Assembly: GCA_947089305.1 (NCBI GenBank)
Contig: CAMUJQ010000010.1
Coordinates: 1-22,579 of the forward strand
Source: an uncultured Clostridia bacterium
GTDB taxonomy: Bacteria > Bacillota > Clostridia > Christensenellales > UBA1242
DNA length: 22,579 nucleotides
Direction of reading: 5' to 3'
The notes beneath the pieces are model-generated. The model was not told the origin of the DNA, searched no databases, and saw nothing but the letters and a program-made list of their open reading frames with translations. Positions 8,084-13,766 of this stretch are shown in pieces; position 1 is the first letter of the stretch; each line of letters starts with the position of its first letter. Position numbers and translations under genes: made by a program.

Positions 8084-9052
8084 ATGCCATATTGTAAAAG
8101 AATTGTTATTTTGAGTTCAACGGAAAGAAGAAGTGATTTAAAAGGCTTGTTATCTTTAGAACAAAATGGTGTTGCCTTAAAAGGCACTTTAAAAACTTAT
8201 AAAAGTGACGATTTGAAAAATTTAGTAATAGGGATAAAAGTTGCAGGCAATTTACTTAGTCCAATAAATGTTCCTAATGATAAAGTTGAAAGTTTTAGTT
8301 TTGAATTAAATAATAGTTTAGACTTAACTAACGATGTTAGTGCTCTTGTTTGTACACAAAATGAAGAAGATTTTAATCCTGTTTTATATGGTGGAAATGA
8401 TCCAGAAGAAAAAGTTATTTTAGCTTTTAAAAAAGAAGTTGTTGGCTTTGGTCGGGTAGGAGTTGTTCCAAAACAAACAAAAACTGTTGAAGAAAACAGT
8501 TTAAATAAAAAATTAGATGAAGTTGCAAATGCAAGTTTGTTTGATTATAGTAATGAAGATGTTGAAAGGTTAATAGATAATGAATTAGAAACTGTTTTAC
8601 AAGATGAAACCTCAATTGGTTATAATGAAAATAATTTTGATGAGAATCAAGATGTTAATGCTTTTCAATTAAATAATTATAATAAAAGCGTAACAAGCGT
8701 TAATGATGAAGAACCTCCAATATTTTATAATCTTGTTGAAGACCAGGTTGCAAAGATGTTTGAAACATATCCAGAAGATAAAGAACTTAGTGAATTGATT
8801 TCAAATAGTAGATTTGCAAAAGTGGATTTTGACGGAGATGGCTTATATTATAGTTTGGGATTAATCTATGATGATGGTGGTCTCGTTAAAAACATTTGTT
8901 ATGCTGTTAAAGCTAAAAAAACTCAGGCACCACCAGAAGATATTAAAGAATATTGTTTCTTTTTTCCGGTTGATGAAGAGAATGGATATTACATGTTAAT
9001 GCAAGATGCAAAAACAGGAGAAAATATAGTTAGTTCAGACTTTTTAGTATAA
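8084..9052 (+). CDS. Conserved-looking protein of unknown function, three-part layout
   Basis: I do not recognise a named family. The 322-residue product has a compact beta-rich N-terminal domain (about 1-125), an acidic low-complexity linker rich in Asn, Glu and Asp (about 126-215), and a C-terminal domain (about 216-322) beginning PPIFYNLVEDQVAKMF and containing NSRFAKVDFDGDGLYYSLGL and KNICYAVKAK. I recall similar C-terminal blocks in uncharacterised Clostridia proteins, with no function attached. No signal peptide or membrane segment is present. The start ATG has SD AAGGGG. A -10 TATAAT (8052-8057) lies upstream without a convincing -35. The stop is followed by an AATCTC...GAGATT pair that could be a weak terminator. 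Confidence 0.75.
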   Translation: MPYCKRIVILSSTERRSDLKGLLSLEQNGVALKGTLKTYKSDDLKNLVIGIKVAGNLLSPINVPNDKVESFSFELNNSLDLTNDVSALVCTQNEEDFNPVLYGGNDPEEKVILAFKKEVVGFGRVGVVPKQTKTVEENSLNKKLDEVANASLFDYSNEDVERLIDNELETVLQDETSIGYNENNFDENQDVNAFQLNNYNKSVTSVNDEEPPIFYNLVEDQVAKMFETYPEDKELSELISNSRFAKVDFDGDGLYYSLGLIYDDGGLVKNICYAVKAKKTQAPPEDIKEYCFFFPVDEENGYYMLMQDAKTGENIVSSDFLV

Positions 9053-9102
9053 AAAAAATCTCCTTAGGTAAAAAATTAGTAGTTTAGTCTAATGAGATTA
9101 AT

Positions 9103-9366
9103 TTATTCTTCATATACATTTTCTAAAACCATTTTATCATAATCAAAGGTTTCAACAAAATCATCTTTTGTAAAAGTTGTAGTGTTAAAATTTATATAGT
9201 GAAATAAATGTTTAGTTAAAATAATTGGACTAGGCACATCAAGATCGTTACAAACTGTGTTGATGCAATAGGTAAAATTATCAATTGAAAACATTTCATC
9301 ATGCGAAAAAACAGTGCTTTTTATTATTTTATCGTCTGTAATTAACTTAAACCAAATTTTTATCAT
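9103..9366 (-). CDS. Small conserved-looking protein of unknown function
   Basis: An 87-residue acidic protein starting MIKIWFKLITDDKII, with SPIILTKHLFHYINFNTTTF and ending DDFVETFDYDKMVLENVYEE. I remember similar short proteins in Clostridia with the pattern LSKH...F..FN.T.F...DFVE..D.D.LV.E, always unannotated, so I take it as real although short. No Cys cluster, helix-turn-helix or membrane segment is visible. It has a strong promoter (TTGATA-17-TATAAT) whose -10 ends 6 nt before the ATG, no SD, and hence a predicted leaderless mRNA. It is divergent from greA; the two promoters lie back to back within about 70 bp. Confidence 0.75.
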   Translation of the reverse strand: MIKIWFKLITDDKIIKSTVFSHDEMFSIDNFTYCINTVCNDLDVPSPIILTKHLFHYINFNTTTFTKDDFVETFDYDKMVLENVYEE

Positions 9367-9372
9367 GAAATT

Positions 9373-9401
9373 ATTATATCACTTTTTAATTATATTATCA
9401 A
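9373..9401 (-). promoter_or_regulatory. Promoter of the 87-residue gene, predicted leaderless
   Basis: On the minus strand TTGATA (9401-9396), 17 nt, TATAAT (9378-9373), then AATTTC and the ATG at 9366. The predicted +1 coincides with the start codon, and there is no SD. Confidence 0.75.
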
Positions 9402-9411
9402 ACGAAAATGG

Positions 9412-9440
9412 TTGACAAAATCAATTTGTAACGATATAAT
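9412..9440 (+). promoter_or_regulatory. Consensus promoter of greA
   Basis: TTGACA (9412-9417), 17 nt, TATAAT (9435-9440): a perfect consensus. Predicted +1 is about 9447, giving a leader of about 27 nt with SD AGGAG before the ATG at 9474. Confidence 0.9.
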
Positions 9441-9473
9441 TCTTGCTAGTTACTTGAATAGGAGAGAAATTAA

Positions 9474-9941
9474 ATGAACGAAATATATGTATCTTTAGAA
9501 GCTTATAAAAAGCTAGAAGAAAAGTTAAAATATTTAAAAGGCGTTAGACGTGCTGAAGTTGCAGATAAAATTGAGTTTGCAAGAAGTTATGGCGATCTAA
9601 GTGAAAATAGTGAATATAAAGCAGCGATGGAAGAACAGGATAGTTTAGAAAGAGAAATTAGTGAAGTTGAACTTCAATTTCAAAATGCTAAAATTATTAA
9701 GAATACTGGAGCAAAATCTGATACTGTTCAATTTGGAAGCGTTGTAAAAGTTTTAGAAGTTGAATTTGATGAGGAAATTACTTATACAATTGTTGGCGCA
9801 CTTGAGGGAGACCCATCTCAAAATAAGGTTTCTAATGTAAGCCCTGTTGGCAAATCTTTAATGGGCCATAAAAAAGGAGATGTTGTTGTTGTACACACTC
9901 CAAATGGTCAATATGAACTCAAAATTCTTTCAATTAAATAA
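9474..9941 (+). CDS. greA: Transcription elongation factor GreA
   Basis: The 155-residue protein is the usual GreA length. It binds the secondary channel of RNA polymerase and stimulates cleavage of backtracked transcripts. The N-terminal coiled coil (about 1-75) contains the tip motif ARSYGDLSENSEYKAA, with the acidic residues that act at the polymerase active site. The C-terminal FKBP-like domain includes SNVSPVGKSLMGHKKGD. ATG 9474 follows SD AGGAG. It is monocistronic, with a perfect consensus promoter and its own terminator. Confidence 0.97.
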   Translation: MNEIYVSLEAYKKLEEKLKYLKGVRRAEVADKIEFARSYGDLSENSEYKAAMEEQDSLEREISEVELQFQNAKIIKNTGAKSDTVQFGSVVKVLEVEFDEEITYTIVGALEGDPSQNKVSNVSPVGKSLMGHKKGDVVVVHTPNGQYELKILSIK

Positions 9942-9965
9942 AGCTATGAAAATAGCTTTTTTATT
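9940..9965 (+). terminator. Rho-independent terminator after greA
   Basis: AAAGCTAT (9940-9947), GAAA-type 4-nt loop, ATAGCTTT (9952-9959), then a T run. The stem starts within the greA stop codon. Confidence 0.9.
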
Positions 9966-9982
9966 TAATTGGGTTAAAAAAT

Positions 9983-10011
9983 TTGTATTTTGTTAAAAAT
10001 TATGTTAAACT
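9983..10011 (+). promoter_or_regulatory. Probable promoter of the lipoprotein gene
   Basis: TTGTAT (9983-9988), 17 nt, TAAACT (10006-10011) preceded by TGT, an extended -10. Predicted +1 is about 10018; SD AGGAGA (10038-10043) precedes the ATG at 10049. Confidence 0.6.
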
Positions 10012-10048
10012 TAAAAAAGAAATAATTACTGCTATCTAGGAGATTTTA

Positions 10049-11449
10049 ATGAAAGTAAAAAAAGTATTGGTTTTTATTTGCATGATATTTACACTTTGTC
10101 TTGGTTTTTATGGCTGTGGAGAAGTTTTTAAAACAGGCCCTGATTATAATGCTGCTGTTATTGGAAATGGTGGCTTAGCTGTAATGAAAGGCGAATACAT
10201 TTATTTTGTAAATGGTTATAATGCAGCTGAAGATAATTATCAACAAAATAAAGGTGACAAAATTTATTATAGTGCTATTTATAGAGTGAAGGCAGAAGAT
10301 TCAAATTTTAATATTACAACGGCTGAAGATGGAAAAAAGAGTTTGATGTTTAATGAAGGAACATTGCCTGAATGTGATGAAAAAGGTAACCTTCCAGGGG
10401 CTGAAAGACTCGTGAGCAAAGTTGCAGGTTTTGAAAACACTAAGTTATTTATATTTGGAGACACTCTTTATTTTACAACTCACACTAATTCAAGATCTGT
10501 TTCAAGTGGGGAAACAAATACAAGCGGTGTAGAAGTTTACAGAGTTAATTTAAATGGTAAAGATTTAAAAAGAGTTCACACTATGAGCACTTTTGATGCC
10601 GACAAAGGTCAAGTTAATTTTTATCAAAAGGGTAAAGATGTTTATGGTGTTTTCTTTGATGGAAAAAATAAACTTGCTATTTATAAAAATAACAAATTGT
10701 TTTTAGAAAAATCTAAAGTTACTGAACTTGCAATGCCATATTTTAATTATCATACAAGTGAAATTGATTTAAGCGAATATCAAACTATATTCTATGTAGA
10801 AGATGAAAAATTATATAGTTTAGAAATTGGTTCTAAAGATAGTGAAGAATGGGCAACAACAGCTAGTGTTACATTAGTTGGAGTTAGTAATAAAAGATTG
10901 TTCTATGTTCAAAATTCATATTTAAGATATATTGATTTTGGTTTTACTAATTTTGAAGAAAATTCAGATGATAGAGTTATAAGTCGTCAAAGTGCAACTG
11001 ACTATCTAGTTATGAATACAGATGAAATTAAAATTGTTGTAAAAAATAGCGACGGTATTCATATATTTAATTATATTGAAAATGATGTTCCTCCTTTTAA
11101 AACTTTAACTACTAATACAAGCGCTAATTTGTTATTTGTTCAAGGGGAAAATGTGTTTTATAATATAACTGGCGATACAGATGGTGGAATATATATGGCC
11201 AGTGAAACAATGGATGCTGTTAAAATTTCTTCAGATAAAAAATGTGTATTCAATGGAAATAGTGTTGCAAGCATAACAAATAAATTTGTATATTTCTATA
11301 CTGAGTTTGAAAATAAAAATGGAAAAAGTGTTTATTTATCAAGAATTGATTTAACAAGTTCAGCTTATGATTCTAATGATGTTTGTGTAAGACTTGAAAA
11401 AGATTATATTGATGAAGAGGAAGAAGATACAAACAATGAAGAACAATAA
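10049..11449 (+). CDS. Putative secreted lipoprotein, beta-propeller-like (DUF5050-like)
   Basis: The 466-residue protein starts with a Lys-rich tip and hydrophobic segment (residues 7-20) ending LGFYGC, so Cys23 is a likely lipidation site, though FYGC is a loose lipobox. The mature part consists of repeated beta-rich units of the type GEYIYFVNGY, TKLFIFGDTLYFTTHT, YGVFFDGKNKLAIYKNN, RLFYVQNSYLRYID and NVFYNITGDTDGGIYM. This alternation resembles the DUF5050/beta-propeller proteins of Clostridia. The C-terminus is very acidic (KDYIDEEEEDTNNEEQ). It would sit on the outer face of the membrane; no enzymatic motif is seen and the ligand is unknown. It has its own promoter and a terminator shared with the convergent HD gene. 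Confidence 0.75.
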   Translation: MKVKKVLVFICMIFTLCLGFYGCGEVFKTGPDYNAAVIGNGGLAVMKGEYIYFVNGYNAAEDNYQQNKGDKIYYSAIYRVKAEDSNFNITTAEDGKKSLMFNEGTLPECDEKGNLPGAERLVSKVAGFENTKLFIFGDTLYFTTHTNSRSVSSGETNTSGVEVYRVNLNGKDLKRVHTMSTFDADKGQVNFYQKGKDVYGVFFDGKNKLAIYKNNKLFLEKSKVTELAMPYFNYHTSEIDLSEYQTIFYVEDEKLYSLEIGSKDSEEWATTASVTLVGVSNKRLFYVQNSYLRYIDFGFTNFEENSDDRVISRQSATDYLVMNTDEIKIVVKNSDGIHIFNYIENDVPPFKTLTTNTSANLLFVQGENVFYNITGDTDGGIYMASETMDAVKISSDKKCVFNGNSVASITNKFVYFYTEFENKNGKSVYLSRIDLTSSAYDSNDVCVRLEKDYIDEEEEDTNNEEQ

Positions 11450-11450
11450 A

Positions 11451-11478
11451 AAAATGGCATAATTTTGCCATTTTTTTA
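11451..11478. terminator. Bidirectional terminator between lipoprotein and HD genes
   Basis: ATGGCA (11454-11459) pairs with TGCCAT (11466-11471), with A runs before and T runs after, so it can work for both convergent genes. Confidence 0.85.
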
Positions 11479-11496
11479 TATGTACATATGTTCATT

Positions 11497-12144
11497 TTAA
11501 TTAATTTTTAAATTATATTTTTTTATTATTTTTTCAATAAATTTTTTTGGAACGCTTGTTTCGTTTGTTGCAAGAATTTTAGCAGTTTGAGTTTTTATAT
11601 ATTTAGCATCTTGTAGCAAAGTTCGATATATATAATGCGTAGCTGAAATTGGATTTATATTTACAACATATTCTTGTGTATTTAATGGAAGTTTTTCATT
11701 ATAAAGAGGTATGTTTTTATTTTTACAATAAACTAACACGCGCTTAAGTCCGCGGGCACCGATGGATTCAAGCAAATCAGCATCTTGGACTATTTGAAGT
11801 TCTAGTGGAAGAGTTTCAAAAGTGTATTTATTGTCATGCATAGAAATTATGTATAATATTTGATTTAGCAAATTTTTCTCTATATTGAATTCTTTTAAAA
11901 TATTGTTTATTTCATCTATTGAAGTTTCAGGCGTTATGTATTTATTTTGTTTGTTAGACATAATTCTATGAACATCGTGAAATAAAATGGACACTGTAAT
12001 AATAAAACTATTTCCACCTTCTTGCTTTTGAATTTTGTTTGCAAAATTTAAACATTTGTTTATATGTTTTATATCGTGACCAGACTTATCATTTTTATAT
12101 ATTGCTTTAGCTTTTTTATAAAAGTTTTTATATAATTTGTCCAT
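11497..12144 (-). CDS. HD-domain metal-dependent phosphohydrolase
   Basis: A 215-residue protein with HD-superfamily motifs in order: GHDIKHINKCLNFA (first His), ILFHDVHRI (the HD pair), MHDNKY, and IVQDADLLESIGARGL (the distal Asp). These residues bind divalent metal ions for phosphomonoester or phosphodiester hydrolysis in single-domain YedJ-like HD hydrolases. The substrate cannot be read from sequence. The C-terminal part is Lys-rich. ATG 12144 has SD AAGGAA 5 nt upstream. A possible promoter is TTTACA (12202-12197), 18 nt, TAATAT (12178-12173). It is convergent with the lipoprotein gene and downstream of the tRNA-Gly terminator on the same strand. Confidence 0.88.
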   Translation of the reverse strand: MDKLYKNFYKKAKAIYKNDKSGHDIKHINKCLNFANKIQKQEGGNSFIITVSILFHDVHRIMSNKQNKYITPETSIDEINNILKEFNIEKNLLNQILYIISMHDNKYTFETLPLELQIVQDADLLESIGARGLKRVLVYCKNKNIPLYNEKLPLNTQEYVVNINPISATHYIYRTLLQDAKYIKTQTAKILATNETSVPKKFIEKIIKKYNLKIN

Positions 12145-12172
12145 AAAATTCCTTAAAATTAAATATATGTAA

Positions 12173-12202
12173 ATATTAGCATATTTATATATTTATTGTA
12201 AA
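12173..12202 (-). promoter_or_regulatory. Possible promoter of the HD-domain gene
   Basis: Minus strand TTTACA (12202-12197), 18-nt spacer, TAATAT (12178-12173), then about 22 nt to the start of the leader. The region is very AT-rich, so chance matches are likely. Confidence 0.4.
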
Positions 12203-12316
12203 GTATAAATAATTATAAGCTTTTAAATGTTTTTAATAACATTTGATAGAGTAAAAGAAAAATTAAAATATTCTATAAAACGTTTTAAGTGTAAAAATAA
12301 ATTATAAAGCAAAGTA

Positions 12317-12342
12317 AAATAAAAAACTGCATAAAGCAGTTT
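12317..12342 (-). terminator. Terminator of the tRNA-Gly transcript
   Basis: On the minus strand AAACTGC (12342-12336), 5-nt loop, GCAGTTT (12330-12324), then a T run. It lies directly after the tRNA 3' CCA. Confidence 0.85.
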
Positions 12343-12347
12343 AACTG

Positions 12348-12421
12348 TGGAGCGGGTGATGGGAATCGGACCCACGCAATCAGCTTGGAAGGCTGACATT
12401 CTACCATTGAACTACACCCGC
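12348..12421 (-). tRNA. tRNA-Gly (anticodon UCC), with C at T-loop position 55
   Basis: The minus strand folds as a full tRNA with encoded CCA: acceptor GCGGGTG/CACCCGC with discriminator T, D stem GTTC/GAAT with GG in the D loop, anticodon stem TCAGC/GCTGA with loop CTTCCAA (anticodon TCC), and T stem GTGGG/CCCAT. The T loop reads TCCGATT instead of the near-universal TTCRANN, so base 55, normally pseudouridine pairing with G18, is C. The rest is close to my memory of Firmicutes tRNA-Gly(UCC). A promoter at 12722-12694 would give it a leader of about 265 nt to be removed by RNase P. Confidence 0.95.
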
Positions 12422-12422
12422 A

Positions 12423-12465
12423 GGTATAAATGTCTATGGTGCTTGCACCAATCGGCATTTATACC
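12423..12465. repeat. Long imperfect hairpin next to the tRNA 5' end
   Basis: GGTATAAATGTC (12423-12434) pairs with GGCATTTATACC (12454-12465) with one G-U pair. Inside it GGTGC (12439-12443) pairs with GCACC (12445-12449) around a single-base gap. It lies one base from the tRNA in the predicted leader. Confidence 0.75.
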
Positions 12466-12468
12466 GAA

Positions 12469-12503
12469 GGGTGTTCCACGAGCGCTAGCAAAGTGCTACA
12501 CCC
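12469..12503. repeat. Hairpin closing with the tRNA acceptor-stem sequence
   Basis: GGGTGT (12469-12474) pairs with ACACCC (12498-12503); the second arm is part of one of the tRNA 5'-end copies. The inner sequence shares CTTTGCT and CGTGG (minus strand) with the hairpin at 12615-12641. Confidence 0.6.
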
Positions 12504-12573
12504 GCATGCACCAAAGATATATTAAATTGTTTTATTGGCGAGTAGTACACCCGCAAGAGATAATTTGAATTGT

Positions 12574-12589
12574 GGCATGCGAGCATGCC
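12574..12589. repeat. Perfect short hairpin GGCATGC/GCATGCC
   Basis: GGCATGC (12574-12580), 2 nt, GCATGCC (12583-12589): 7-bp perfect inverted repeat, notably GC-rich for this region. Confidence 0.6.
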
Positions 12590-12597
12590 AAGAATTA

Positions 12598-12650
12598 AAT
12601 TTGTTTTAAGCGGAGTACCACGAAGCAAAGCCAAGTAGTACAAACAAATT
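12598..12650. repeat. Two-tier hairpin at the start of the tRNA-Gly leader
   Basis: The outer stem is AATTTGTTT (12598-12606) with AAACAAATT (12642-12650), perfect over 9 bp. The inner stem is GTACCAC (12615-12621) with GTAGTAC (12635-12641), 7 bp with one G-U pair on the minus-strand RNA. It looks like a compact repeat element embedded in AT-rich DNA. Confidence 0.65.
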
Positions 12651-12693
12651 AAAATAAACTTTAATTTGTCTTTATTTTTTTACGCGTATTTTA

Positions 12694-12722
12694 ATTTTAT
12701 TATATTTTATAATTTTTGTCAA
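12694..12722 (-). promoter_or_regulatory. Promoter of the tRNA-Gly transcript
   Basis: Minus strand TTGACA (12722-12717), 17 nt, TAAAAT (12699-12694). Predicted +1 is about 12687, some 265 nt upstream of the mature tRNA. No closer convincing promoter is visible. Confidence 0.7.
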
Positions 12723-12750
12723 TTGTTTTTTTAAAGTTTATTAACAAAAC

Positions 12751-12800
12751 AAAAAAATTGTGTATTAAACATTACATAAATATATGTTTATTACACAATT
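12751..12800 (-). terminator. Strong terminator of the predicted ncRNA
   Basis: Inverted repeat of 17 bp with one mismatch: 12756-12772 against 12784-12800 (AATTGTGTATTAAACAT and its near complement), 11-nt loop, followed on the minus strand by seven T (12757-12751). Confidence 0.85.
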
Positions 12801-12933
12801 TTGTTGTGCGAAGCAATTTAATATAATAATTTATCGCTCACATAATAAATCAAAAATCGTATTAGTTCACTAATCAACTCGCAATTAGTTTAACAATACC
12901 GCCACGGGAAGGCTACGATTCCGGTATCTACTT
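12751..12933 (-). ncRNA. Predicted structured ncRNA of about 180 nt, family unidentified
   Basis: No reading frame of useful length is present, but the unit has a near-consensus promoter, a folded GC-richer 5' part and a strong terminator. In RNA order: AUACC (12927-12923) pairs with GGUAU (12900-12896), enclosing GCC (12913-12911) with GGC (12903-12901). The unpaired AAUCGUA (12920-12914) between them is the exact complement of UACGAUU (12861-12855), which would make a pseudoknot. Between lies hairpin ACUAAU (12889-12884) with AUUAGU (12874-12869). A second ACUAAU (12866-12861) could compete for the same arm. It does not look to me like tmRNA, SRP RNA, RNase P RNA, a T-box or a common riboswitch; 6S RNA is unlikely because the ends do not pair. 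No gene follows within the unit, so a trans-acting RNA is more likely than a leader. Confidence 0.6.
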
Positions 12934-12939
12934 ATGACT

Positions 12940-12968
12940 AATATATGCTATATATTGTCATTTGTCAA
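12940..12968 (-). promoter_or_regulatory. Promoter of the predicted ncRNA
   Basis: Minus strand TTGACA (12968-12963), 17 nt, TATATT (12945-12940); predicted +1 at A12933. It is divergent from the ung promoter. Confidence 0.8.
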
Positions 12969-13035
12969 CAAAAATTTACAAAGTTTTAAAAAAAGATTTT
13001 ATTATTAAAAAATATTCAAGATTGATAGTCTTTGT

Positions 13036-13064
13036 TTGTCAAATTTAAATAAATTTGGTATAAT
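13036..13064 (+). promoter_or_regulatory. Promoter of ung, predicted leaderless
   Basis: TTGTCA (13036-13041), 17 nt, TATAAT (13059-13064), with a TGG just before the -10. The ATG at 13071 is the predicted +1. TTTAACT before it contains no SD. Confidence 0.8.
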
Positions 13065-13070
13065 TTAACT

Positions 13071-13766
13071 ATGTTTTATTTAAATGAAGATTGGACAAAA
13101 TTTTTGGTAAGTGAATTAAACGAGCCATATTATTTAGAATTAATGAAATTTTGTGAAAAAGAGTATAATGAGCAAAAAATTTTTCCACCGCGTGAAAAAG
13201 TTTTTAACGCATTAAACCAAACTAAACCCAGTGAGGTTAAAGTAGTTATAATGGGACAAGACCCATATATAAATTTGAACCAAGCTATGGGACTAGCGTT
13301 TTCAGTCCCAGACGGAGTTAAACTGCCTCCAAGTCTTATTAACATTTTTACTGAAATTAAAAATACCCTTGGCATTGAAAATAAGTCTGGAAATCTTGAA
13401 GCATGGGCAAAGCAAGGCGTGTTATTGCTTAATACAACTCTAACTGTTCGTTCAGGTGTATCATTAAGTCACGCAGGAAAAGGCTGGGAGATTTTTACAA
13501 AACGTATTGTAGAATTAATTAGTAATAATTTTGAAAATATTGTTTTTATACTTTGGGGTGGCAATGCTAAAAAATTTGAAAACATAATTGATAAAAATAA
13601 GCATTTAATTTTAAAAGCAGCGCATCCTAGTCCTTTATCGGCATATAATGGTTTCTTTGGTTGTAATCACTTTGCAAGAACTAATAATTATTTAAAATTT
13701 TTACATAAGACACCAATAGATTGGAGGACTGATATTAAAAAGGAGGTTGATAATGAAACAATCTAA
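13071..13766 (+). CDS. ung: Uracil-DNA glycosylase, family 1
   Basis: A 231-residue base-excision repair enzyme that removes uracil from DNA. The water-activating motif is GQDPY (Asp64), the uracil-stacking region is FSVPDG, LLLNTTLTV follows, and the minor-groove loop HPSPLSAYNGFFGCNHFARTN carries the catalytic His185. The segment after GQDPY reads INLNQAMGLAFSV, where the usual family has HGPGQAHGLSFSV: the first His is Ile and the second is Met. The key Asp, Tyr and His remain, so activity is expected. ATG 13071 fits the family N-terminus, has no SD and sits 6 nt from a TATAAT. The 3' end overlaps the deaminase gene. Confidence 0.95.
   Translation: MFYLNEDWTKFLVSELNEPYYLELMKFCEKEYNEQKIFPPREKVFNALNQTKPSEVKVVIMGQDPYINLNQAMGLAFSVPDGVKLPPSLINIFTEIKNTLGIENKSGNLEAWAKQGVLLLNTTLTVRSGVSLSHAGKGWEIFTKRIVELISNNFENIVFILWGGNAKKFENIIDKNKHLILKAAHPSPLSAYNGFFGCNHFARTNNYLKFLHKTPIDWRTDIKKEVDNETI

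Larger units (their letters stand above)
12413..12555 (-). repeat. Three direct copies of the tRNA-Gly 5' end
   Basis: The 10-mer TGCGGGTGTA, the base before the tRNA plus its first nine bases, occurs three times on the minus strand: 12422-12413 (in the tRNA), 12506-12497 and 12555-12546. The first two share 11 bases (TGCGGGTGTAG). Only the first copy continues into a tRNA; the others are followed by unrelated hairpin sequence. Confidence 0.85.

Noticed and set aside
12347..12568. A 73-codon open frame on the plus strand starting near the tRNA
   Set aside because: It is the antisense of tRNA-Gly and its leader repeats, a known source of false gene calls; no SD or family likeness.
12751..12933. 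Reading the structured unit as 6S RNA, a T-box or SRP RNA
   Set aside because: The 5' and 3' ends do not pair into a 6S-like rod, there is no T-box consensus or downstream synthetase gene, and no SRP tetraloop region is visible.
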